Shown here: positions 9,845 to 20,673 of the stretch, one piece after another
How the letters are laid out: every line of letters begins with the position of its first letter
Position numbering within the stretch: the first letter of the stretch is position 1
Assembly (NCBI GenBank): GCA_963514095.1
Contig: OY741265.1
Span: forward strand, 31,296,290-31,360,289
DNA length: 64,000 bases
Source of the DNA: Eutrigla gurnardus
Taxonomy: Eukaryota; Chordata; Actinopteri; Perciformes; Triglidae
Reading direction: 5' to 3'
Notes under the pieces: model-generated
Databases searched by the model: none
What the model was told of the DNA's origin: nothing
The model's input: the letters and a program-made list of their open reading frames with translations, nothing else
Made by a program: the position numbers and the translations under genes

Positions 9845-10060
9845 GGTCATGCTATGCAGAGTCGAGGTGAAGTCTGAACAGCTGAGTCTTGAGCCTTTTG
9901 TGGAAGATGGCAAGCTACTCAGCTGAGTCTTGAGCCTTTTGTGGAAGATGGCAAGCTACTCTGCTGTCCTGACATCGGTCGGTAGTTCGTTCCACCACTG
10001 AGGCGCCAGAACAGAGAAGAGAATTTGTTTGATTTCAGCGATGGTGGTACCAGCCGGCCA
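9845..10060 (+). repeat. Dispersed repeat with a perfect 41-bp tandem duplication
   Basis: 9851-10005 resembles 26618-26735 (shared segments such as TGAGTCTTGAG, TTGTGGAAGA and GTCCTGACATCGG). Within it, 9879-9919 is repeated exactly at 9920-9960. The 26.6-kb copy has a single unit, so the doubling is local. The family is not recognised. Confidence 0.7.
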
Positions 10061-11266
10061 GCTGAAGTGGAGGAGCAGGTAGACAAAATGCTTTGTGAGA
10101 AAACATGTTTTGGTTGATTCTATCACTAGCCACAAATGAAGGTAGCTACAGTGAGGGAAAAACCCAAGACGGGCAAATTCATGAACTGCTTTTGCATGAA
10201 AGACAGCCAGGCTGGGAGGAAAAATAAAATGAATAATGAGTGGTCATATTAAAGTAGTCAGTCACTGTAAACCTACTACGATCTAAAGTCAGAGCTAATC
10301 AAAGTATTTTTCATTTTCCTTGCTCGATGCTGTCGGATCAATTTAAAGTCGAGGGCTCTAACATACCAACACTGGATGTGAAAAAGAAAATCCTTTATAT
10401 AGAAATTGGCAGCTTTGTCTCAGGCAATCAATTCTATCAATGTTGAACAGGCCTCTGAATCTGATATGATTAAACGAAAGAGTCAAGGATGGGGATGAGG
10501 AGAGGGAGGGAGGCAGAAATCAATATCTGTGGTAAATGCTTCCAAGAAGGGCGCTGAGCTCTAGAGAGGCACCACTCGACTCTGCCTCTTTGTCGTTCTG
10601 CTGCTTCTCTGTGTTTCGCCTTTATGTGGGACTGTCAGTCAGAGGAACAGCTGCTTTTCTGGATCACAGGGTTAAAGCAGTCAGAGAGCCTGGGACCTCA
10701 GAGACAAAGTCTTGTCAAAGCAATAAGCCTTGTCAGGGAGCAGCAAAACCCACAGTGGTCCTCACGGACGTGATCTATACTGCAGGCTGCAGCCTCGGCG
10801 TCCATCAAACAGTAAGCGACGTCCTCCCTGACTGGAGGACAAGCCGCTTCTATTCAGCCTGCAAAAATATCAGAAAATATAAACATGTACGATACATGTC
10901 TGGTCAAAGTAAAAACTGAACGGTAAAAAAATAAAAAAATTTAGAAAGGAGACAAGACATTTTTTGGGTGCTCTTATATAAAAAATGACCTGAAAATGCT
11001 TGTATAGATGCATATTTTTGGCACATGAATGACACATTTAGGTATTTGTGCTCAGCTAGATGCTCTATTATGGACATGATGATTTTTTTCTGTTCTGACT
11101 GTTAATCCTGTAACGAGTTGTATTTAATATCTGTCATTTATAACAATTAACAATATTCAACATTAATATTAAATTTCTCTTTTGTTACGCCTATTTATTA
11201 ATTACATTCAGTTTCTTCTGTTAGAAACATTGTCATTTATGTCTTAACAATATTCAACAGTAATAT
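10061..11266. other. No gene recognised
   Basis: This stretch is AT-rich. An open stretch on the plus strand at 10536-10919 has no recognisable domain or splice context and is taken as chance. The repeated phrase AACAATATTCAACA occurs near 11146 and 11246. Confidence 0.5.
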
Positions 11267-12799
11267 TGTAGGGGCCACAGCCCCACGATTCTCGGATATG
11301 ACCTCTCAATGAATTGAAGGTGAATTATTCACCCTTAATGGATATGCAGACGAAGGTCGCCATCAACGTTTACAGATGAGTAAACATTCTCCTTCAGATC
11401 ACTGGACTACTTGGAGGAAATGTGAGGCCGCTTTATGGCTCGGTTAGAGGATTTACGAACCCTTAAATCAGAGCATCTACAAGTTCTCCTTGCACCCCCG
11501 AACGAGGAGGACCAGACCTTCAGAGTCACCAGACTTTGAGGCACCTAAACGCAGCTGGAAACTGATTAACACCTTTGTTTGACAGAGAGCCTGATTGAAG
11601 TATAAAGGATAACATCTTATCTCTTCCTCACCATTTGCTCCTAAGTCATGTTGAAGACCCCTTCCTCCCCTCTGGGAGTCATAAACTAACGACCTGGTCT
11701 GCTGGCATGCAGAGAGAGGTCACATGAACTCTGCAGGAAATCATGATCACATTTTGACCAATCCAAGAAAAGGATGAGATATGTGTTCGCCTTTGCTCTT
11801 ACCCTCTTCAAGTTTCGTACTTTTCTTAGTTCCCAATTTTTACTCCTTTCATTAGAATAGTTCGTTCGACGTTAGATTCTTCATTTTTGCATTTTTAGCT
11901 TTTCTTTTTCCGCAACAATTTTTGATCAAATGCTAACTCAACCAGCGGCCACAAGCTTTGGCATATTGACTAACGCTTATACCTAAGTCACCCAAGGCCG
12001 AACTCAAGGAGAAGACAGCTGTTTAACTAAGACGGATTACGGCAAAGACGGACGCCCGCTACTAAACTACCGCAGATCGGCGCTAACGGTTCCCTCGGGC
12101 CACGGCAAGGAAGATCCCTTCGGGTCTACGTCACCGACGGAAGAGCGACCACTTGGAGTTTCAGTAAGCCGAGAAGAAGCGTCCCAAAGTAAGACCGAAT
12201 CCGCATTCAACAGTAATGACCGAGTTGCAGGGTGAAACTAATTATAGCGTCTGTTAAGATCTAATATCTGTGAGGTCATTTATCCCATTATTCACTTTTT
12301 CCTCTTACTAAGGAGTCCAAATTCTTAGGAAGAACACACTTGCCTTTATCGCCAAACGTGCTAGATGAGCTGTTAATCACATTTCCAGTTATATTTCTGG
12401 CGTTGTATTGGTGTTTTGTTTATTACATCTGTTATTGTTTTATTCACTTTTGTTTAATCCCTAGTTAATCAATAAATTCCCCTAAAGCATAAAGTCGTTG
12501 TCCGTGGATATTTCTTCTGTGCAGAATACAAAGATCCCTATTTCAAGAAGTTATGATCTAAGGAAATGAGACTGATTTATTAAATGATATTGATTAATTG
12601 TTAATTAGTTAATAAGTGGTCATTAGAGTCATTAACGTGAATTCGATAAAGTTCTGTCTGACCAACAGATGGTGCCCCTTTTACGAGAGCAGGTATTAAA
12701 ATTGTAGATTAATACACATTGATATACATATTTTAATATCGTCCCTAGTTTCCTTATGTTTACGTAGGTACCATTAGGTATTACCCGTGTTCTCCTACA
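11267..12799 (+). mobile_element. LTR-like unit (probable solo LTR), 1.53 kb
   Basis: The unit begins TGTAGGGGCC and ends CTCCTACA, so it has TG...CA ends with a short inverted repeat (TGTAGG/CCTACA). ATAT flanks it on both sides (11263-11266 and 12800-12803). A TATA-like TATAAAGG at 11601 and an AATAAA at 12471 are in the right order for a plus-strand LTR. TGGTGCCCC near 12671, preceded by CAACAGA, resembles a primer-binding site. If that is real, the unit is a deleted element with more than one LTR part, not a solo LTR. No gag, pol or env was found. Confidence 0.55.
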
Positions 12800-14614
12800 A
12801 TATTAACAGTAAATGTATGTTTTTTGTCTTGTTATTCATGCAGCACTGGTTTCATTCTCCACGCTACAGTAGCAGCTCATACAGCGTGTTACACAGTTTA
12901 ATATCGGATGTCTTTCATATCGCACCAACAGAAATGCCAAGAATCAGGGCGAGGAGTCTCAGGCAGTGATTCATATATATTCAAATGTTATTGTCCCCCC
13001 CCCCCCCCCCCCCAACTCCCTTAAAGCCAGCCATTTAAGGCCTACAGAAAAGCATTGTCGCAGTGGTGGAAAAAAACATTATCAAAGGAAAATACATAAG
13101 TTAGACACATCTATACACCCAACATGCATAATATTAATGATCTTTTATCGGCTTGAAACTGAGATGAATGTGGCAGTGTCACACATCCTGCCTGGACAAC
13201 ATTATTTTCAGTGTTGACGGAGCAGCTACAGTGTTTCGTCTCGTGTACAGACCAAACAAGCCATGACTTTGGACTTTTTACAAATGGTCATCATTACGTA
13301 GTTATTTTTATCATTGAATTGCTATTAAATCCCAATAAAATGGTTTAATTTGTGTAGGCTATTCACAGTGAATCCAGCTTGGTGAAATTCACAGAGCACC
13401 TCTGGATGATGTCATGAACTCAGACAGGATAGGCCTGGATGGCGTCTACGTGGAGGGAAGCCCCGCCTCCTCTCCGGTGCAAAGTGACACGAAATAACAC
13501 AAATGATCCTGTGATCAAACGATCAATTTATGTTTGGTGTGAAGACACCGTTATCCTTTCACAGATACCACAAAGACTTTCTTGAGAGATTCAATCCTGG
13601 ATCTGCCACCTTCAATGAAGCCCTGTGTTAATGGCTGTGAGTGACAGCAGAGCGGTGCTGGTAAGATCAGCGGCGCTGTTTGACATGCGAACCTCAGGGC
13701 AGCCTGAAGGCATTTTACCAACTGTTTGTTGCTGAGAAACAACACCAGCATTTGAGGCTTTATTATGGTCCCCCGTCTGATCTGTAGCATTAGTAAAAAA
13801 AAATAAAAATAAAAATAGTCACCTTGGCTTGTGTGCTTCCTCTTTGATAACACACCTGAAGCCATCATTTGTTCTTGGGATGGCAGTTGTGAAGGATGAC
13901 AAAACGGCTCTGAGTATTTTGTTTTTGCCCCCATCTGGTGCCTGGTGCACAGTGAGCGATTGAAGAGAGCGAGAATGAGGAGGAAAAGTGCTGAGGTGAC
14001 AATCTATACATTTCCTTCAGTATGAAATATGAGTCACTTTGGTCAGGTCTCAAAGCTGCCAGGAGATCCATTCAGATTACAGTAGCTATGAGGGGATCTG
14101 CTCCCAGCCACAATGTGTCACTCCGCAGGGAGACGGATGATGGACAAGGTGGAATTAGCAGGAAAATATGATGTATTTTTCAATAACACTACAGCAATAA
14201 ATAACCTCCCCTTTTAATTTGTCTTGTGCACGTCCATCATGGTCTCCACTAGGTTTGGGGTGTATTCAGCACAAATACTAATAGCAGAGGAAAAGATGTC
14301 ACAGCTCCATGAAGACAAAGCATGCAAGACATGTCAAAAATAGATATAAGGAGAAGTTATCCCACCATCACATCATACGTGCAGGAGGAAGAATAAGAAA
14401 TGTTCATCCCACTAGGAGGTGATGATGAGACATATCTACAATATACACACTTGTGTTCTCCATTAACCTTCTAGGTTTTGGTCTGTGACTGACATTAGTG
14501 ATTAGTTTGTTGGCCCGATGGCCATGTTGGCTCAGATCGAGAATGATCCCAATGCTTTTACACAGTGTAGTGACTACATCTATTTATTATATACAGTCTA
14601 TGATGTTAGCATAT
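12800..14614. other. No gene recognised; poly-C run
   Basis: A run of about 18-20 C lies near 12995-13013. Open stretches at 12966-13217 (plus) and 13551-13934 (minus) have no recognisable domain. Nothing else can be supported. Confidence 0.5.
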
Positions 14615-15395
14615 TGTGGCACCCTCAGGTGTGGGGAGGGATGCCACGTGACCAATATCAATAAACAAATCACTGTCCACACTACAATCAGCTTTTGGTA
14701 AGTTTATTAAGGGAATAGGGCTGGAGCTGTGCAGCGTGGGGGCCGCCGTGAGGTCCTCGTGGCCGTCGGAGTGGTGGTTGCGCACGGGTGGCGCCGTCGG
14801 GAGGGGCGTGAAGATCCAGTCTTTGGGCGAGTGCGGGGTTCGGTGTCCGGGCTCGGGTAGTCCTACGGTCCAGGGTTCGGCAGGGGGAATGGCGGTCAGG
14901 CAGGCGTGGGTCGGTACACAGGGGGGTTCTCAGACGATCGGGGGGTCGGGCAGCCGTGAGGTCCTCGTGGCGGTCGGAGTGGTGGTTGCGTACTGGCGGC
15001 GCCGTCGGGAGGGGCGCGAAGATCTGGGGGCGGGGGCTGATGAGGCGGCGTCTTTGGGCGAGTGCGGGGTTCGGTGTCCGGGCTCGGGTAGTCCTACGGT
15101 CCAGGGTTCGGCAGGGGGAATGGCGGTCAGGCAGGCGTGGGTCATAGCTACTCCGGCGTCTCTGGGCATCACTTCCTCCTTTTATCTCCGCCCCCCTCGT
15201 TATGCCAACTCTCCCCAGCTGTGCCTTCGCCGCACAGGTGAGACCGCTTCCCTCATCGGAACTCCTTATCTGGTCCTCTGCGGAGGGAGAGCATACAAAG
15301 TGCCCCGCTGCTCCCGCATGCCAGGGCGCGATGTAAACACCATCGATCACTTGCCCACATTCACTTTTCCCCATCCTTACCCGGCGGGCGCCACA
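14615..15395 (-). mobile_element. Probable solo LTR, 781 bp, minus strand
   Basis: The ends are TGTGGC and GCCACA, flanked by ATAT at 14611-14614 and 15396-15399. On the minus strand an ATAAAAGG at about 15185-15178 could serve as the TATA box and an AATAAA at 14708-14703 as the poly(A) signal, in correct order. The middle is very GC-rich and tandemly duplicated (14733-15143). There is no internal retroviral coding sequence on either side, which fits recombination between two LTRs. The long minus-strand open stretch here (15533-14688) runs past the element end and is a by-product of GC-rich repeats. Confidence 0.65.
14733..15143. repeat. GC-rich tandem duplication inside the LTR, two units of about 165-195 bp
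   Basis: Unit 1 (14733-14907) and unit 2 (14949-15143) share GTGAGGTCCTCGTGGC, GGAGTGGTGGTTGCG and a block of about 85 bases from TTTGGGCGAGTGCGG to GCAGGCGTGGGTC. Unit 2 has about 25 extra bases near 15025-15050. Duplicated LTR enhancer segments are common, but regulatory activity here is inference. Confidence 0.8.
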
Positions 15396-15695
15396 ATATT
15401 GACCTTTCTGACAACAAGTAGTACATAACAGGTGCACTCCACCTGTGACATTGCTGCTTGTAGCTTTTCTCAACAACTTGAAACTTGACTCATCACTGCC
15501 ATGACATAGTTGTGTCACAAACCCAAGAAACATTGATGAAATACACTCTGGGTCTGGGTCTTGATGTTTATGATATTATGCTTGGATATGAAAAGTATTG
15601 ATTGAATATTCTTACTCAATGTACCTAAAAATAACTTCAAAAGGCCCCCACAGCACATAAAAATATACAACTCAACTGTATACTACTACTGTAGT

Positions 15696-16324
15696 CAGCG
15701 GCGCCGCCAGGATTCAATTTCAATGTACGCACAGAAACGGCAAATACAACAACAAATGGAAAAATACTTTTTTAAGACAACATCTAATGTTTTCAGTATC
15801 GGTGAAATCAGTAGCGTATATCATGGTGATAGGCCCCGGTGCAAATATTTTTTTTGTGCCCTCCATCCCCGAACTAAACACAAGCGCACGCTTGTGAGCA
15901 CTCCACGCACGCACACACGCTTGGACACACACGCACAGTACGGTATGATAACTCTCCCGGCCCGGGGAGAGAGACATGCATCGGCTCGGCCCACAGTGCT
16001 CAGCAGCAGAGACGTGGACGAGACTAGAGCCGATTTGTATTGTGTAGTGGAGAGGGGCCAACACACGCTATGCGCAATTGCGCACACACGCGCGATCGTC
16101 CTCTCAAATGCAGCTGCGTCTCTCCAGGTCACTGTGTGAGAGAAAGAAAAGCTCTGACTTGCTTGGGCAGACGTTGTTTTGTGTCACCCGCTGATTTGCA
16201 TAATTTAAATATCTAGCCCGCTGAATCTTCCAATCCGGCCCCGGTTCAGCACCATCAATTTTTTTTTTCACCTTCAAAAAAAGTATGCACAGTGCGTACA
16301 GGATTCCGGCTGGCGGCGCCACTG
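15696..16324. mobile_element. hAT MITE, 629 bp, with perfect 8-bp target duplication
   Basis: The element starts CAGCGGCGCCGCCAG and ends CTGGCGGCGCCACTG, an inverted pair with one mismatch and a shift. ACTGTAGT flanks it exactly at 15688-15695 and 16325-16332. There is no transposase; the interior contains GC-rich and CA-rich stretches. Eight-base duplications and CAG ends are typical of hAT. Confidence 0.88.
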
Positions 16325-18340
16325 ACTGTAGTACTAGGCCTGCATTCACCTGACGGGGTAAACTACACAGGAGCAGAATGAATTTGAAGACTTCTACCAA
16401 GTTTCTCCAACATTAACTGAAGCACCTTTATTGAATGTGGAGCGACATTTTAGTTGTGAGATATGAGTTTCCTGCATCAACGAGGGAATGGACCAATGAT
16501 CAGAACACTGAGCAGACCTGAGGAGGGTTCGTGGTACTGTCTTGTAATGGGGCTTGTTGGATTCCCTTAATGATAAACAGTGAGAGAAAAAGAGGACCAG
16601 GAGTTGCAATGGCCTATGGATTCTTGTCAAGCATCACATGAGAGGTAGGACACCAAACCCCAGGAGCCCAAGGCCTCCAAGAAAAGCAGACTGAATTTCA
16701 GCCAGATAATGATTTCACAACAACAAGACTGTATCTGCTTCAAAGACTCTCCCAGCAGCTAAATTCTGCTGGATGTGTGGCCAATAAAAACAACACACAT
16801 ACTGCTGAGCATTGTTGTTAAAGTGAGCATAAACTTTGCTGCAGTTGGAGAAGATTTTAACATGCTTGGAATTGATACTTGAAGTTCCAAAACACTGGAT
16901 CCATCCATCGTCTCCTGCTTATCCTGTGTAGCGTCCCTGCTTGAGATTTTATGTAGAATCTTCTTCTACTCCCTGTTTTCCTATCTGAGTCCTTAATATT
17001 AAACAACAGCCAGTTAAAAGGTCACATTTTACACATGAAATGGTTCCAACATTTCAAGGAGCAAAGTGACTTTTATTGTGAAATGTTTGCAGGAATTTGA
17101 ATGCAGTGTTACATAAATAATACTTGGGCTGAAGAGACTACCTTGCAGAAAGTGAAGTCCAGTAAAATGCAAAGACACTTGTTGCAATGACTGCTTAGTA
17201 CAACAAAAAAGACAAAGAGGAATTTGTGGATCCAACTTCAGATTCCTGTTCTGACTGGATCCTACATCCACAGAAGCACTATGTATGCCTGAGCAGCAGC
17301 CCACTTCACTCTCCATCCTGCTGACGCATTCAATGATTTTTTGTGAAGGCTCTTCTGTCGATGCCCTGAGGCTGGCAGCAATATTAATTCTTCATCAGAG
17401 TACTTGTTATGCTGTAAGTTTTCCTGGCTTTGAGTTTCACAAGCTTAAATATACATTTCCAGGTCTGGGTTGAGAGGGAAGTGACAAGGTGAGGAGGATG
17501 AAGGGAGGCAGGAAATAGAAGGGAAGAGCAGGAGAGCAATGAATACTAAGAGAGGTAAAATAAAGAGGAAGGAACGGGAGGAGGGGGCAATAAGCAGACT
17601 AATAAGAGGGAATCTCATGGAGCAGGGAAACAAAATATTTAAATTGCCCATTCCGTGTTATTGTGCCACAACATACAGTAACATCCATTTGCTTCTGAAT
17701 AAATGATGTCATTCACAGGAACAACGCACCAAATCATGTCAACAGAAGCAGAGAGATGACTGCCATGAATGGGCCTCTGACAATCAATTTTTATGTTTGC
17801 TGATGAACTTGGTAATTACATCAAATTAGTTCAGCAGGAGGTTTCATTCTGATAAGTGGTATCCTTTCACCAGCCTTTCTGCTGCTCTGCAACAAGCTTT
17901 CCACTTGGACAAAATTTGTGCAATTATTTGTGCTCCCGAAGCACACAAAGAAAAATACAACAGTGCTGTGCTTTAAAAGCAGAGCCGGGGAGGTTAAAGA
18001 GGGGAGGGAGGGAGAGAGAGAGAGACAGAGAGAGAGAGACTGATGTTGAGTATGAAGTCATCGCTAAGGTAGCAGTGGCGATGCATGCGGCTCATGTGTT
18101 GGTGAATAAACGCTTCAACTAGACACAAGCCAAGTTGCCGTGTGTTAAAGTTAAGGGAGTTAGCCCTGAATTTAGCAATAACTCTGGCTGCTTCACCTCA
18201 GCAACACTTAAGGTGGGCTGACCTTTAAGGTGGACCAACACTATTCTACTTACAGGTTTTTTGTCTTTAATATGTATTTTAACTGTGCAACTTAAAGCAT
18301 GGATAAACAGTTAATTATTAATATCCCTACTTCAAACTCT
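16325..18340. other. No gene recognised; L2-type tail scrap and GA-rich run
   Basis: 16895-16935 (CCATCCATCGTCTCCTGC, TTATCCTG) resembles the reversed 3' tail of an L2-type LINE. A GA-rich simple repeat lies at about 18000-18042. The rest shows nothing I can name. Confidence 0.45.
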
Positions 18341-18344
18341 GCAT

Positions 18345-19485
18345 AGGCCGTACAGGCAAATGCTAAGGGCGCCGTCCATCGGGGGGCGCCACGCCAGTGC
18401 CACAAATGGTAAAAAAAAAAAAAAAAAAAAGTTGCTACAAGAAATAATCCCATGTTAATTAAAATGCAAAGCAAAGCCTATTTAATAGAAATAATATTTG
18501 TAACAACATTACATTACTGCTGTGATTCGGTCAAAGATAATCATAACATAACATTCTCATATGATATATTACTGCTACTTTGCATTCTGCTATTCAGCAT
18601 TTCACTGTAATGATGACAATAAATTGAATCTAATCTAATTTGCATATCAGTTAACATCATATATCTCTTTGGTTTTTCATTTATATTATATAATTTCATT
18701 TTATTCCTGGAATCATATGTTTTTATTATTAGACTGTAATACTCAATGGAGTCACATACTCCTCTCTTCAGATGCGCTGTTGAAGTTTCTAAATCCCACC
18801 CCTGGGCCATCTACCACATCTACCACTGCTGCCTCCAACTCAGCAGCACAACCCACCAGTGATGCAGCATCAGCAGCACAACCCAGCCATGATGCAGCAG
18901 CATCAAGCGGTCTTCCTGTTGCCCCCACCTTTAATATCTTGTTTTGTGCAGTGCCTTATTTATATTGTATTTTTAATTTATTTTATGCAACTTGTTGACA
19001 CGTTTTATTTTGTGTTCAGTTAGATCCTATACTTAAGACTATTTATGAATGTATGTAAAAATAATTGTATTTCGGGCGCGCAGTTGGCGGAGTGGTTAGA
19101 GCGCATGCCATGTACGAACGTACATACGCAACCGACCCCGGTTCGAATCCCGGCCGGAGGTCCTTTGCTGCATGTCACATCCCCTTCTCTCTCTCCTCAT
19201 GTTTCTATCCACTGCTAATAAAAGGCATCTATGCCTCAAAAAAATCTTTAAAAAAAAAAAAATAATAATAATAATAATAATAATAATTGTATTTCATATA
19301 TTCATTTTAATTTTTTGTATTCATTTATTTATTCATAATTTTTTTTATCTTGTTAACTATTCTGATTGTGAATTTGCTTTCTTTAAGTAAAAAAAAGGTC
19401 AAAGACAAAGCTATTCGGTTTCTTGTGAGTATATACACTACACTGCCGATGCAAGGGGGGCGCCACCTAAAATCTTGCCTAGGGC
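18345..19485 (+). mobile_element. hAT-like remnant with GGCGCC-bearing ends
   Basis: The left end contains AGGCAAATGCTAAGGGCGCC (18354-18373) and the right end an inverted relative, GGGGGGCGCCACC...CTTGCCTAGG (19456-19483). Near 18780-18900 the plus strand reads LKFLNPTPGPSTTSTT followed by an alanine/serine/glutamine-rich stretch, like the start of TTF-type hAT transposases. A poly-A run lies at 18411-18430 and a SINE sits at 19074-19281. No clear target duplication was found, so boundaries are approximate. Confidence 0.4.
19074..19281 (+). mobile_element. tRNA-derived SINE, second family member
   Basis: Box A TGGCGGAGTGG near 19086 and box B GGTTCGAATCC near 19140 are followed by the same pyrimidine-rich body and AATAAAAGGC as in the SINE at 7448, then poly-A and (TAA)n. 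A 14-bp duplication, AATAATTGTATTTC, flanks it at 19060-19073 and 19282-19295. Confidence 0.88.
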
Positions 19486-19629
19486 TCCAGATTGGTTAGG
19501 GCCGGGCATGCTTAGTCTAAAAATGAGAGCTTCACATTCTGGTGCATGTACCCCTTCTGTGATTTATCTTTCTTTTCCCACAACAATATCCAGAGAAAAT
19601 AGTGTTTGTGTATATTTTCAAGTGGTAAA

Positions 19630-19700
19630 TAATCGTGATTATTCCACAGCTACCCTGTGATTAATCTGATAAAAAAATATAATTGTTTGACAGCCCTAAT
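19630..19700. mobile_element. Terminal fragment of a hAT element
   Basis: GATTATTCCACAG, GATTAATCTGAT and AATTGTTTGACAGCCCTA resemble the end of a common fish hAT family whose outer end is TAGGGCTGTCAAACAATTA on the other strand. The matching end was not found. Confidence 0.45.
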
Positions 19701-19706
19701 ATACTG

Positions 19707-20673
19707 TATACTGCTCTGGAAAAAAATAAGAGGCTGCTGCAAAATTATCACTTTCTCTGGTTTTCTCTTTGGTTCTTACCTTTTTTGTTTTATTCTATAA
19801 ACCACTGACAACAATTCTTCCAAAATCAATATATTGACATTTACAGCATTTTTTTTTCAGAAAATGACAACTGGTCTATCCAGTGTTTTCAGACCTTGAA
19901 TATTGCAGAAAAAAAAAACAGTTCCTAATTATTTTGAACCAACACAATACTAATATGAAGAGCTCATAAATCCATATTTGGTGGAATAACCCTGATGTTT
20001 AATCCCAGCTTTCGTGCATCTTGGCATCTCCAACAGTCTCTCATGTTACTCCTGGTGCAAACATGAAACCAGCCTGGCTTTGTTTAAACACTGTGGCTTG
20101 TAGGCCTCTCCAGGTTTCCGTCTAACCAGTAGACCACCAGGTGTTGGACTCATCAGAGAAGATGACCTTACTCCAGTCCTCTATGGAGTCCAGTCCTCTA
20201 TGGTCCAGTCTTCTACGGTCCAGTCCTCTATGGTCCAGTCCTTTACGGTCCAGTCCTCTATGGTCCAGTCTTCTACGGTCCAGTCCTCTACGGTCCAATA
20301 CTCTATGGTCCAGTCCTTTACGGTCCAGTCCTCTATGGTCCAGTCTTGGCTCCTTTTTGCTTCTCATTTATGAAAGTCTTTTTTCTGGCTTTGCAGGACT
20401 TCAGTCCGGCCTCTAGGAGCCTGTTTCCAACCGTTCTCCTTGTGTACTTCACCCCAGCTGACATGTTCCATCCTTTTTGTAGGTCACCTGATGTCCTTGA
20501 TGTTTTTATACTAGATCTGGTTTGGGTGATCACCTGATCACTACCTCATTAACTAGAATTAGGTGAGGCTGTGTTGGAATTCAACAGACTGACTATTTGA
20601 ATATCTGCCATACATACAGTATAGAGCTGTATGCTGAATGAATGGTCTCTTATTTTTTTTCAAGAGCTGTGTA
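19707..20673 (-). mobile_element. Tc1-like transposon with transposase pseudogene
   Basis: The left end CTCTGGAAAAAAATAAGAG (19714-19732) is the inverse of CTCTTATTTTTTTTCAAGAG (20647-20666). On the minus strand the remnant of a Tc1 transposase reads SAGVKYTRRTVGNRLLEAGL and KSCKARKKTFINEKQ (the paired DNA-binding region, about 20460-20340), then EDWSKVIFSDES (about 20180-20145), the start of the catalytic domain with its first aspartate. Between them lies a 15-bp in-frame minisatellite that replaces normal sequence. The catalytic domain is not complete. The expected TA duplication cannot be pinned in the TATA-rich flanks. Confidence 0.8.
20186..20345. repeat. 15-bp minisatellite inside Tc1 transposase, about 11 units
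   Basis: The unit is GGTCCAGTCCTCTAT and variants (TTCTAC, CTTTAC, one AATACTCTAT). Fifteen bases is five codons, so the minus-strand frame stays open through it, reading alternations of LDHRG, LDRKG and LDRRR. Confidence 0.9.

Noticed and set aside
14688..15533. Minus-strand open stretch of 281 codons
   Set aside because: It lies across a duplicated GC-rich LTR and its flank, repeats the same peptide block and has no domain. GC-rich sequence lacks stops by chance.
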